Assembly: GCA_965276825.1 (NCBI GenBank)
Contig: OZ255630.1
Span: forward strand, 682,001 to 746,000
From: G965276765 sp965276825
GTDB lineage: Bacteria > Actinomycetota > Acidimicrobiia > Acidimicrobiales > Palsa-688
Reading direction: 5' to 3'
DNA: 64,000 nucleotides
Both the position numbers and the translations under genes were made by a program. A model generated the notes under the pieces. It saw only the letters and a program-made list of their open reading frames with translations. It did not search any database and was not told the DNA's origin. Shown piece after piece: positions 1-8,077 of this stretch (the first letter of the stretch is position 1; each line of letters begins with the position of its first letter).

Positions 1-1
1 C

Positions 2-790
2 CAGCTCGACCAGCTCCGCCGTCGGATCGCTCCGCTGGTCCTGCGCAGGACCAAGGGACAGGTCGCCGCCGACCTGCCCGCCAAGCAGGAGCAGGTGCTC
101 GAGCTGGAGCTGGAGCCCAAGCACCGCCGCGCCTACCAGCGCCACCTGCAACGCGAGCGCCAGAAGGTGCTCGGGCTGCTGGCCGACCTGGACGGCAACC
201 GCTTCGAGATCCTGCGCTCGCTGACCCTGCTCCGCCAGGCCAGCCTGGCCCCCTGGCTGGTCGACCCGTCTGCCACCGCCGTACCGTCGACCAAGCTCGA
301 CGCGGTCACCGAGATGCTCGACGAGATCGTCGGCGAGGGGCACCGGGTCCTGGTCTTCAGCCAGTTCACCCGCTTCCTCGACGCCGTCAGGGTCAGGGTC
401 GCCGCCGCCGGCATCGACCACTGCTACCTCGATGGCCGCACCCGCCGGCGGCCCGAGGTCATCGCCCGCTTCCGTGACGACAAGGTCCCGGTCTTCCTGA
501 TCAGCCTGAAGGCCGGCGGCTTCGGCCTGAACCTGACTGAGGCCGACCATTGCATCCTGCTCGACCCGTGGTGGAATCCGGCCACCGAGGCTCAGGCCGT
601 CGACCGGGTGCATCGCATCGGCCAGGACAAGAAGGTGATGATCTATCGCCTGGTGGCCAAGGGAACCATCGAGGAGAAGGTGATGGCGTTGAAGCAGAAG
701 AAGGCCGCCCTCTTCGCCAGCGTCGTGGACGCCGGGGGTTTCGAGTCCGGCGTGCTCGGCGCCGAGGACATCCGCGCCCTGCTCGGCTGA
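2..790 (+). CDS. SNF2/SWI2-family helicase, C-terminal part
   Basis: Only the end of the gene is in the window; the frame is open from base 2, so the GTG at 95 is internal. The product is the second RecA-like lobe of a Snf2 DNA translocase, which remodels protein-DNA complexes using ATP. Visible features are the end of the first lobe (APLVLRRTK), motif IV (VLVFSQFTRFLDAV), motif V (LKAGGFGLNLTEADH), the DPWWNPA block and motif VI (QAVDRVHRIGQ) with its arginine finger. The protein ends shortly after the helicase core, as is usual for bacterial HepA/RapA-like Snf2 proteins. The N-terminal ATP-binding lobe lies upstream of the window. Confidence 0.93.
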   Translation, partial: QLDQLRRRIAPLVLRRTKGQVAADLPAKQEQVLELELEPKHRRAYQRHLQRERQKVLGLLADLDGNRFEILRSLTLLRQASLAPWLVDPSATAVPSTKLDAVTEMLDEIVGEGHRVLVFSQFTRFLDAVRVRVAAAGIDHCYLDGRTRRRPEVIARFRDDKVPVFLISLKAGGFGLNLTEADHCILLDPWWNPATEAQAVDRVHRIGQDKKVMIYRLVAKGTIEEKVMALKQKKAALFASVVDAGGFESGVLGAEDIRALLG

Positions 791-854
791 CCCCCGAGGC
801 GCGAGCAGCACGGCGACGAGGCGCTGCAGCTGCGCACACCCCGGCGTGACCGGG

Positions 855-1182
855 CTACCAGCTGCCGGTCGCGCCTCCGCCATTCGATGTGCCTCCACCG
901 AAGCCTCCGGTGCCTGCGCCACCCCCCAAACCAGCCCCGCCCCACCAGCCTCCGGTGCTCTGGCCGCCGCCGGGGAGGATGAGCCCGGCGGACCATCCAG
1001 GCTCCGCAGCCGACCGCGGCGACCCCGTGCCAGCCGGCCGTCGTCCGCGTCGCCGGCGTGACCGGTGCGGGGCCGACCGGTATGTGCCGGCCCGTTGGCC
1101 CCGCATCCAAGGTCGCCGACCCCACCGCAATCACTGCAGCGGCCACCACCACGATGGCACCCGACCGACCTGCGCTCGGCAT
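855..1182 (-). pseudogene. Frameshifted glycine-rich membrane protein (tentative)
   Basis: On the minus strand an ATG at 1182 opens a short protein with one hydrophobic segment (AIVVVAAAVIAVG). Around 1010-1030 the plausible coding signal moves to another frame, which ends at 855 in a Gly/Trp-rich tail (GGWWGGAGLGGG...GATGSW). Either half alone would be an odd ORF; together they resemble a small membrane protein with a Gly-rich C-terminus. No family is recognised. It may be a pseudogene, a single-base sequencing error, or chance coding on GC-rich DNA. Confidence 0.3.
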
Positions 1183-1582
1183 GCGTCTCCGACGTCGGGC
1201 GCCGAGCGCTGGTTCCGAAGAAGCGGGTGTCAATGGGTGACGGGCCGGTCGGCGGCCATGAAGGCATCGGGCCGCCGGGCCGACCAGTTCGCATCCGCGC
1301 TGTCTCCAGCTGGAGACTCGTCCACCGGCTGCCCGAGGTTGTCGGCAGGATGGTCGGTGTCCTCGGAGGCGAGAGGGTTGTCTCCAGCTGGAGACTTCTC
1401 CCCGTCGTCGCCGGCGTCGTCGGGGAGGTAAGTGGGGTGGTGTGGCGGGCGAGGAAGGCCTGGAGGGTGGCGGCGAGCTCTTCGGCTTCGAGGTCGGTGA
1501 TGGTGGCGGTGCTGTCGCCGTGGCGGCAGGCGCGCAGGCCTCGCCGCCGGTCGGAGGCGCGTGGGGGTGGTCGACCTCCGCC
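1183..1582. other. Intergenic stretch without a convincing gene
   Basis: About 400 bases between the SNF2 side and the DUF1697 gene. Minus-strand frames include one fragment with natural-looking composition (ITDLEAEELAATLQAFLA, about 1455-1510), but it has no start, stop context or recognisable family. The stretch also contains two copies of a perfect 16-bp palindrome, listed separately. It may hold a degraded gene. Confidence 0.4.
1302..1395. repeat. Two copies of a perfect 16-bp palindrome
   Basis: GTCTCCAGCTGGAGAC occurs at 1302-1317 and again at 1380-1395. Each copy is its own exact reverse complement, and the starts are 78 bp apart. Two identical palindromes at this spacing in a gene-poor stretch resemble a double operator, but no partner regulator can be assigned from the sequence. 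Confidence 0.6.
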
Positions 1583-2158
1583 TCAGCGGCCGAGCAACCC
1601 CACCAGTGTCGTCACCGTCGCCCAGTTGCGCGCCGTGCCCGATCCCCCCGGGGCGCGGTGGGCACCGCCACGGTTGAGCTCGGCGGCGAGGACGCTGCGG
1701 CCCAACCCGTCGGGCGTCCACAGGTACAGGGTGCGGCCGACGACTCGTGCGGCGTCCCGGCTGCCCTTCGCTCGGACCCGCGCCACGGCGGCCGCAACAG
1801 TTGCCGTGCCGTCGGCGTCCGGCGCCACCGGCAGAAACACGGCGTGGACCGCTTTCGAGTCGGGCTGGTGGGGGAACGGGTTGTCGGCCACCACCCGGTC
1901 GAGGTCGGCGCGAGAGACCACGACCACCGCAGTCCGGATGGCCAGCTGCTCGGTGACGGCGGCCTCCAGGGCCGCAGCCATGGTCTCCGTGCCGGCACGA
2001 GGGTCTGCTGCCGCGAAGGCGACGTTGCCGCTCTGGATGTAGGTGGTCACGTCCGCGTGTCCGAGGGACGTGACCACGCCCCGCAGGTCGGCCATGGCGA
2101 CCTTGTTCCGGCCGCCGACGTTGATGCCGCGTAGGAGCGCGACGTGGGTCCGCATCAC
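1583..2158 (-). CDS. DUF1697 family protein
   Basis: A 191-residue protein of the DUF1697 family (PF08002), usually about 180 residues. The diagnostic N-terminus is present (THVALLRGINVGG followed by MADLR), then TYIQSGNVAF and a C-terminal block containing GRTLYLWTPDG and ARNWATVTTL. Function in the family is unknown. It is divergent from the winged-helix gene at 2205, with only 46 bp between starts, so the two may share a promoter region. Confidence 0.9.
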   Translation of the reverse strand: MMRTHVALLRGINVGGRNKVAMADLRGVVTSLGHADVTTYIQSGNVAFAAADPRAGTETMAAALEAAVTEQLAIRTAVVVVSRADLDRVVADNPFPHQPDSKAVHAVFLPVAPDADGTATVAAAVARVRAKGSRDAARVVGRTLYLWTPDGLGRSVLAAELNRGGAHRAPGGSGTARNWATVTTLVGLLGR

Positions 2159-2204
2159 GAGATCATGCCCCGGCGCGGTCGCCAGCCGGAGCTAGAAACG
2201 GGGT

Positions 2205-3263
2205 GTGACCGCCACGACGTTGCCGCTGCGCCTGCGCGCCCAGGTGTTGACCGGTCGCAGGGCGTCGCGTCCCGAGGAGGTGGTGGACCGCCTGCTGGCC
2301 GTGCAGGCGCAGGACCCCCGGGGGGCCAGGCTGGCCATCAGGTCGCGCGCTGCAGAGGTGACCGCCGCGGACGTGGACACCTCGCTCACCGATCACCGCT
2401 CCCTGGTGGTCAGCTGGCTCAATCGCGGCACCCTGCACCTGGTGCGCGCCGAGGACTACTGGTGGCTGCACCCGTTGACGACCCCGCAGCTGGCCGCGGG
2501 CAGCGCCCGACGCCTGGCCCAGGAGGGGGTGTCGCCCGGCCAGGCCGAGCGGGGGATCGACGTGATGACAGAGGAAATGGGCGCTCGCGGCCCCAGGACC
2601 CGGGACGAGCTGCGGGCCGCCCTCGACGCGTCCGGCGTGCCGACCGCAGGGCAGGCGCTGGTGCACGTGCTCTTCGCCGCTGCGCTGCGGGGTGGTCTGG
2701 TGCGTGGCCCGGTGCGCGATGGCCAGCACTGCTTCGTGGCTCCCGGCGAGTGGCTGGGGAAGCCACCCGATCCGCAGCCCCGCCCGGAGGCGCTGGCCAG
2801 GCTGGCCCGCCGCTACCTGGCCGGGCACGGGCCAGCGGGCGCGCCGGATCTGGCCAGGTGGGCCGGGATCACCCTCGGCGCGGCGCGCCAGGGCCTGGCC
2901 GGCATCGCCGGCGAGACGGTCGAAGACACCGACGGGCTGGTCGACCTGACCGCCCGGGAGCCCGCCGCCGGGCTCACGGGGCCGACGCTGCTCGGGGCGT
3001 TCGACCCGCTGCTCCACGGCTGGGTCTCGCGTGACGCGGTGCTCGGGCCACACGGGGGGATCGTGACCAGCAACGGGGTGTTCCACCCCTTCGCTCTGGT
3101 GGACGGCCGGGCCGTGGCCCTGTGGGGTCTCGCCGGCGGCCGGGTCACCATCCGCCCGCTCGAGCCCGTCGCACGCCGCCACCTGCAGGCGCTGGAGCGC
3201 GACGCCGTCGAGGTCCTCCGCTACCTCGGGCTCCCTCCGGCGCCCACCCTCGTCGCGCCCTGA
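2205..3263 (+). CDS. Winged-helix DNA-binding domain protein (HTH_42 family)
   Basis: A 352-residue protein of the winged-helix family PF06224, close to the usual 350-400 residues. Its N-terminal motif (AQVLTGRR...RLLAVQAQDPRGARLAIRSR) and the block SWLNRGTLHLVRAEDYWWL are typical. Related proteins include DNA-repair-associated AlkX/YcaQ-like glycosylases, but most actinobacterial members are uncharacterised. The start is GTG, immediately followed by the conserved LPLRLRAQ region. It is divergent from the DUF1697 gene. Confidence 0.85.
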   Translation: MTATTLPLRLRAQVLTGRRASRPEEVVDRLLAVQAQDPRGARLAIRSRAAEVTAADVDTSLTDHRSLVVSWLNRGTLHLVRAEDYWWLHPLTTPQLAAGSARRLAQEGVSPGQAERGIDVMTEEMGARGPRTRDELRAALDASGVPTAGQALVHVLFAAALRGGLVRGPVRDGQHCFVAPGEWLGKPPDPQPRPEALARLARRYLAGHGPAGAPDLARWAGITLGAARQGLAGIAGETVEDTDGLVDLTAREPAAGLTGPTLLGAFDPLLHGWVSRDAVLGPHGGIVTSNGVFHPFALVDGRAVALWGLAGGRVTIRPLEPVARRHLQALERDAVEVLRYLGLPPAPTLVAP

Positions 3264-3278
3264 GGCCGGGCGGGCGAA

Positions 3279-5042
3279 TCAGCGCCCCCCGAGCGGGTCC
3301 GGCTCGGCACTGCCCTCCGGGGAGATCCGGCGGCCGGGCCCGGCGGTGCGCACGTCGCCCGCCTCGAGGCGGGCGGCGTCGGCGGTGCGGTCGTCGTCCT
3401 GGCGTTGCGAGTCGAGCTCGGCCACGACCCGCAGGTGGTAGTGCTCGACCTCCCTGCGGACGTCGGCCTCGCTCCAGTCGAGCAGCGGGGCCACCAGGCG
3501 GGCGACCGCGGCGGCGGCCTCCTCGCCGCGGTCCCACGTCTCGATCGAGATGCGGGTCCTGCGGGTGATGACGTCCTCCAGGTGCAGGGCGCCCTCGTGG
3601 GTGACGGCGTAGACGGCCTCCGCCTGGAGGTACTGCGGGGCCCCCGGGATGGGCCGCCCGAGGGAGGGATCGGCCTCGACGAGATGCAGCAGCTGGGACG
3701 TGAGCGAGCCGTAGCGGCGCAGCAGGTGCTCGATGCGGCCCACGTGCAGGCCGCTGCGGGTGGCGGTGTCGTGGCGCCGGTTCCACGCGGCGACGTAGCC
3801 GTCCGCGCCGAGGAGCGGGACGTGTTCGGTGCACGACCGGGGGATCGTGGCGGCCATGCCGTGGCTGGCCACGTCGATGGCGTCCCTGGCCATGATCCGG
3901 TAGGTCGTGTACTTGCCGCCGGCGACCGTCACCAGCCCGGAGACGGGGCTGGCCACGGCGTGCTCGCGCGACAGCTTGCTGGTGGCGTCGGACTCGCCGG
4001 CGAGCAGGGGGCGGAGGCCGGCATAGACCCCGACGATGTCCTCGTGGCCGATCGGGTCGACGAGGTGGGCGTTGACGTGGCCGAGGAGGTAGTCGATGTC
4101 GGCGCGGCTGGCCGCGGGGTGGGCCAGGTCGAGGTTCCACTCGGTGTCGGTGGTGCCGATGATCCAGTGGCTCTCGCCCCACGGGATCACGAACAGCACG
4201 CTCTTCTCGGTCCTGGCGATGAGCCCGGTCTCGGCGCGGATGCGGTCGCGCGGCACGATGAGGTGGACGCCCTTGGACGCCCGCACGTGGAACTGACCGC
4301 GACCGCCGACCATGCGCTGGACGTCGTCGGTCCACACCCCGCTGGCGTTGACCGTGCGGCGGGCCCGGATCTCGAGGCGGTCGCCGGTCTCCATGTCGAC
4401 GGCCCTGGCGCCGGTGACGGCGTCGCCGGCCCGCAGCACCCCGTGGACCTCCACGCTGTTGGCGACCGCCGCGCCGTAGTGGGCGGCGGTCCTGGCGAGC
4501 ATCAGGGTGTGGCGAGCGTCGTCGACCTGGCCGTCCCAGTACTGGATGGCACCGACCAGCGCACCGGGCTTCAACGAGGGGAACAACCGGCGGGCGCCCT
4601 TCCTGGTGAGGTGACGGTGCCCGGGGAGGCCGTTCCTCCCTCCCATGGTGTCGTAGAGCGCCACGCCGGCGCCGATGTAGGCGCGCTCCCAGAACCGGTG
4701 GGTCAGCGGCAGCAGGAACGGCACGGGCCTGACCAGGTGCGGGCAGAGGCGCTCGAGGAGCAGGGAGCGTTCCCTGAGCGCCTCGAACACCAGCGCGAAG
4801 TTGAGCTGCTCCAGGTAGCGCAGGCCACCGTGGACCAGCTTGCTCGAGCGGCTCGAGGTCCCCGCGGCGAAGTCGCGCCCTTCGACCAGGGCGACCGAGA
4901 GACCCCGGGTGGCGGCGTCGAGCGCCGCGCCGGCGCCGGTCACCCCGCCCCCGATGACCAGGATGTCGAAGGTCTCGTCGCGCAGCCGGGCCAACGCGTC
5001 GTCTCGGCCGACGGGGCTGAGCGGAACCGGGGTCGTCCTCAC
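3279..5042 (-). CDS. glpD: Aerobic glycerol-3-phosphate dehydrogenase
   Basis: FAD-dependent, membrane-associated oxidation of glycerol-3-phosphate to dihydroxyacetone phosphate. The 587-residue length is normal. Residues about 27-42 carry the dinucleotide-binding motif (ILVIGGGVTGAG), followed by the DAO-family signature SSKLVHGGLRYLE; the C-terminal DAO_C domain includes TRDT/RTRISIETWDRG-type sequence. The longer open frame to 5123 is not used: the GTG at 5042 overlaps the glpK stop as GTGA, a typical operon junction. Transcribed after glpK, so glycerol is phosphorylated and then oxidised by products of one transcript. Confidence 0.95.
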   Translation of the reverse strand: MRTTPVPLSPVGRDDALARLRDETFDILVIGGGVTGAGAALDAATRGLSVALVEGRDFAAGTSSRSSKLVHGGLRYLEQLNFALVFEALRERSLLLERLCPHLVRPVPFLLPLTHRFWERAYIGAGVALYDTMGGRNGLPGHRHLTRKGARRLFPSLKPGALVGAIQYWDGQVDDARHTLMLARTAAHYGAAVANSVEVHGVLRAGDAVTGARAVDMETGDRLEIRARRTVNASGVWTDDVQRMVGGRGQFHVRASKGVHLIVPRDRIRAETGLIARTEKSVLFVIPWGESHWIIGTTDTEWNLDLAHPAASRADIDYLLGHVNAHLVDPIGHEDIVGVYAGLRPLLAGESDATSKLSREHAVASPVSGLVTVAGGKYTTYRIMARDAIDVASHGMAATIPRSCTEHVPLLGADGYVAAWNRRHDTATRSGLHVGRIEHLLRRYGSLTSQLLHLVEADPSLGRPIPGAPQYLQAEAVYAVTHEGALHLEDVITRRTRISIETWDRGEEAAAAVARLVAPLLDWSEADVRREVEHYHLRVVAELDSQRQDDDRTADAARLEAGDVRTAGPGRRISPEGSAEPDPLGGR

Positions 5043-6556
5043 GAGACGTCGACCCAGTCGAGCGTGCGCGCCACCGCCTTCTTCCATCCGCGGTAGCCGG
5101 CTCGGCGCTGGTCCTCGTCCCACCGGGGGGTCCAGCGTTTGTCCTCGTGCCAGTTGGCGCGCAGCTCGTCGGTGTCGTTCCAGAAGCCGACGGCCAAGCC
5201 CGCCGCGTAGGCCGCGCCGAGCGCAGTGGTCTCGGCGACCACAGGGCGGCTCACGGGCACGCCGAGGACGTCGGCCTGGATCTGCATGCAGAGGTCGTTG
5301 GCCGTGACGCCGCCGTCCACCTTGAGCACGTCGAGGCGCACGCCCGAGTCCTGGGCCATGGCGTCGACCACGTCACGGCTCTGGTAGCAGATCGCCTCCA
5401 GGGTGGCCCTGGCCAGGTGGGCGTTGGTGTTGTAGCGCGACAGGCCGACGATGGCGCCGCGGGCGTCGGAACGCCAGTAGGGCGCGAACAGCCCCGAGAA
5501 GGCGGGGACGAAGTACACGCCCCCGTTGTCAGCCACCTGGCGGGCCAGGGCCTCGCTCTGGCTTGCGCCGCTGATGACGCCGAGCTGGTCGCGCAGCCAC
5601 TGCACCGCCGAGCCGGTCACCGCGATCGAGCCCTCGAGGGCGTACATGGTGGGGGCGTCGCCGAACTTGTAGGCGACCGTCGACAGCAGCCCGCTGGTGG
5701 AGCGCACCAGCTCCTCGCCGGTGTTGAGCAGAAGGAAGTTGCCCGTGCCGTAGGTGTTCTTGGCCTCCCCCACCTCGAAGCAGACCTGCCCGACCGTCGC
5801 CGCCTGCTGGTCGCCGAGGATGCCGGTGAGCGGCACGGCCCCGCCGAGCGGGCCGGTGTCGAGGGCCTCGCCGTAGCCGCCGGGCTCGGAGGACGACCGG
5901 ATCGTGGGGAGCATCCGGCGGGGCACGGAGAACAGCGCCAGCAGCTCGTCGTCCCACTCCAGGGTCTCGAGGTCCATGAGCATGGTCCGGCTGGCGTTGG
6001 TCACGTCGGTGACGTGCTGGCCGCCGCGGACGCCGCCGGTCAGGTTCCAGATCAGCCAGCTGTCGATGTTGCCGAACACGGCGTCGCCCGCCTCGGCGTC
6101 GTCGCGCACCCCCGCCACGTTGTCGAGGATCCAGCGGATCTTCCCGGCGGAGAAGTAGGTGGCGGGCGGCAGGCCGGCCCGGTGGCGGATCAGGTCGCCG
6201 TGGCCGTCGCGCTCGAGGGCCGAGGCGATCCGGTCGGTCCTGGTGTCCTGCCAGACGATGGCGTTGTGGTAGGGCCGTCCGGTCCTGCGGTTCCAGATCA
6301 CGGTGGTCTCGCGCTGGTTGGTGACGCCGCAGGCGGCGAAGTCCGACGCGGCCAGGCCCCCGGCGTCGATGGCGTTGCGGATCACCGCCGATGTCCGCTC
6401 CCAGATCTCGACGGGGGAGTGCTCGACCCATCCCGCCCTCGGCAGGATCTGCTCGTGCTCGAGCTGGTAGTGGCCCTGCTCCCGGCCGTCGTGGTCGAAG
6501 ACCATGAAGCGGGTGCTCGTCGTGCCCTGGTCGACGGCTCCTACGAAGTCAGCCAT
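5039..6556 (-). CDS. glpK: Glycerol kinase
   Basis: ATP-dependent phosphorylation of glycerol, FGGY carbohydrate kinase family. The 505 residues match the usual 495-510. Seen in the protein are the N-terminal phosphate-binding loop (AVDQGTTSTR), the conserved TNQRETTVIWNRRTG segment, the first FGGY-type signature region (YGTGNFLLLNTG) and the C-terminal ATP-binding signature (VDGGVTANDLCMQ). It is the first gene of the glpK-glpD operon, with a 4-base overlap. No glycerol facilitator gene is seen next to it. Confidence 0.96.
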   Translation of the reverse strand: MADFVGAVDQGTTSTRFMVFDHDGREQGHYQLEHEQILPRAGWVEHSPVEIWERTSAVIRNAIDAGGLAASDFAACGVTNQRETTVIWNRRTGRPYHNAIVWQDTRTDRIASALERDGHGDLIRHRAGLPPATYFSAGKIRWILDNVAGVRDDAEAGDAVFGNIDSWLIWNLTGGVRGGQHVTDVTNASRTMLMDLETLEWDDELLALFSVPRRMLPTIRSSSEPGGYGEALDTGPLGGAVPLTGILGDQQAATVGQVCFEVGEAKNTYGTGNFLLLNTGEELVRSTSGLLSTVAYKFGDAPTMYALEGSIAVTGSAVQWLRDQLGVISGASQSEALARQVADNGGVYFVPAFSGLFAPYWRSDARGAIVGLSRYNTNAHLARATLEAICYQSRDVVDAMAQDSGVRLDVLKVDGGVTANDLCMQIQADVLGVPVSRPVVAETTALGAAYAAGLAVGFWNDTDELRANWHEDKRWTPRWDEDQRRAGYRGWKKAVARTLDWVDVS

Positions 6557-6633
6557 GTGCTCCCTCTGCGTTGGGGTGCCGGGCTGGCACCACCCCGTCG
6601 CCCGAGTGTCCCTCGGCGTGCCAGGATGCGCAC

Positions 6634-7119
6634 GTGACCACCGAGCGCCTGCAAGTCCAACGGACCATCGCCGCGGATGCCGCGACGATCTTCGGTGTCC
6701 TCTGCGACCCGATGGGCCACGTGGCCATCGACAGCTCCGGCATGCTGATGGCCGCCACCGGCGACCCGGTCGGGGCCGTCGGTGACCAGTTCGTGGTCCA
6801 CATGGACCGCGAGGCGCTGAACGACGTCCCGATGGGTCGCTACGACGTGACGGTCACCATCACGACCTTCGTGCCCGATCGCGAGATCGCCTGGACGATC
6901 CTCGGCCGCGTCCGCCCCCAGATCGGCCACGTCTACGGCTACACCCTGTCGCCGGTCGACGGGGGCACGCTCGTGACCTCCTACTACGACTGGTCGTCGA
7001 TCGACCCGGAGTGGCGGGCCAAGGGCGTCTTCCCGGTGATCCCCGAGGCCGCCCTGCGCGCCACCCTCGGCATCCTCGCCAGGACCGTCTCGGGCGACAC
7101 CTTCCTCCCGGAGGACTGA
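6634..7119 (+). CDS. SRPBCC-family (polyketide cyclase/START-like) protein
   Basis: A 161-residue protein with the START-like beta-grip pattern: an N-terminal strand and helix (VQRTIAADAATIFGVLCDP), central strands around YDVTVTITTF, and a C-terminal helix (EAALRATLGILARTV). Family members bind hydrophobic ligands; the ligand here cannot be told. The frame is open from 6571, but the GTG at 6634 begins exactly at the usual N-terminus (TTERLQVQRTIAAD), so that start is chosen. It is divergent from glpK; the 77 bp between them would hold both promoters. Confidence 0.8.
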   Translation: MTTERLQVQRTIAADAATIFGVLCDPMGHVAIDSSGMLMAATGDPVGAVGDQFVVHMDREALNDVPMGRYDVTVTITTFVPDREIAWTILGRVRPQIGHVYGYTLSPVDGGTLVTSYYDWSSIDPEWRAKGVFPVIPEAALRATLGILARTVSGDTFLPED

Positions 7120-7166
7120 GCTCCCGGGGGACCGAGCTCCGTCGAGCGCCGGGCCCGCCGGTCGGG

Positions 7167-7772
7167 TCACGCCGCTCCTCGACCGAGCTCGACCACGCGG
7201 CTCACGTACCAGCCGCCGTGGGTGGGTTCGACGGTGATGTCGTAGATCGGGTCGGCCGACGATGCGCCGCCGTAAGGCCCGAACGTGCAGTCGACGGGGT
7301 TGGGCCCGGGGGCGCCGCAGCCCCGGTCCTGCACGACCTCCCCGGCCCAGGGGCGGGCGAAGAGGGCACGGACGGCCCGTGCGCTCGCCACCTGCGCCGC
7401 TGCCCTGCGGTCGGCGTGCTCCCACGCCTGGACCAGCGCCGTGCCCGCCGCGTCGGGCGAGGACTGCGGGTCGGGCGGGAGCGCCGTGGTCGTCGGGGGG
7501 GTCGGGGCGACCGGGGTCGGAGCGACGGGCGTGGTCGGCGGGGCCGTGGATGCAGGCGTCGACGGCACGGGCGCGCTGGTCGGAGAGGTCAGCGCGGTCG
7601 GAGAGGTCAGCGCAGTCGGAGAGGTCAGCGCGGTCGTGGGCGTCGAGCCCGGGGAGGCACCCGACCCGCAGGCGGCCAGGGCGACGGCGCCCATCGCGGC
7701 CCCCGCCACCGCGAGCGCCAGGCGGAAGGACCGGCCACGACGAGGCGGCCGGGCCGAGTCGGCGGGCGCCAT
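7167..7772 (-). CDS. Secreted lipoprotein, unknown function
   Basis: A 201-residue exported protein. The ATG at 7772 gives an Arg-rich n-region, a hydrophobic helix and a lipobox (VALAAC), so the mature protein should be lipid-anchored at Cys. A Thr/Pro/Ser-rich linker of about 60 residues follows, including three TSPTAL repeats. The C-terminal domain (VQAWEHADRRAAAQVASARAV... DPIYDITVEPTHGGWYVSRV) resembles small extracytoplasmic domains of actinobacterial lipoproteins, but no named family is recognised. Upstream in-frame starts would add a non-signal extension. Confidence 0.75.
   Translation of the reverse strand: MAPADSARPPRRGRSFRLALAVAGAAMGAVALAACGSGASPGSTPTTALTSPTALTSPTALTSPTSAPVPSTPASTAPPTTPVAPTPVAPTPPTTTALPPDPQSSPDAAGTALVQAWEHADRRAAAQVASARAVRALFARPWAGEVVQDRGCGAPGPNPVDCTFGPYGGASSADPIYDITVEPTHGGWYVSRVVELGRGAA
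7578..7631. repeat. 18-bp x 3 coding tandem repeat
   Basis: Three consecutive 18-bp units (GGTCGGAGAGGTCAGCGC, with one base change in the third) lie inside the lipoprotein gene. They encode three TSPTAL hexapeptides in the Thr/Pro linker. The unit is a multiple of three, so copy-number change would lengthen the linker without breaking the frame. Confidence 0.85.
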
Positions 7773-7885
7773 CGGGTCCGGTCCGCGACGGCCCGGGCCA
7801 GTTTCCCGGGTGGCCGCCGTGCCGTCACCTCCCGGTAACAAATCGCCCATACGTTGTGCAGCACGGCAGACAGGAGGTGCGAGGG

Positions 7886-8077
7886 ATGGCGTCACTCGTG
7901 GTCAGTTCCATCATCGGGGCGGTGATCCTGGCCGGCGTGGTCGGGCTGATGATCGCGGCCCTCCGGTCGCAGCGGCGGCTCGACCCCGAGACGATCGCGG
8001 TCGCTCACGGCGAGGACGTGGTCGTCCCGGCCCAGTTCGAGCCGGCGCTGTCCGAGAGCGGTCGGCGCAGCCGGTAG
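7886..8077 (+). CDS. Small single-pass membrane protein
   Basis: A 63-residue ORF with a strong ribosome-binding site (AGGAGGT) seven bases before the ATG. Residues about 5-25 form one hydrophobic helix (SIIGAVILAGVVGLMIAAL), followed by a charged cytoplasmic tail. No family is recognised. Its 3' end overlaps the convergent LarA-like gene by 73 bases; either overlap is real or the LarA-like C-terminus is extended. It is divergent from the lipoprotein gene at 7772. Confidence 0.6.
   Translation: MASLVVSSIIGAVILAGVVGLMIAALRSQRRLDPETIAVAHGEDVVVPAQFEPALSESGRRSR

Noticed and set aside
3405..5096. 563-residue plus-strand ORF
   Set aside because: It is the antisense shadow of glpD in GC-rich DNA; its composition is Gly/Val/Asp-biased with no domain.
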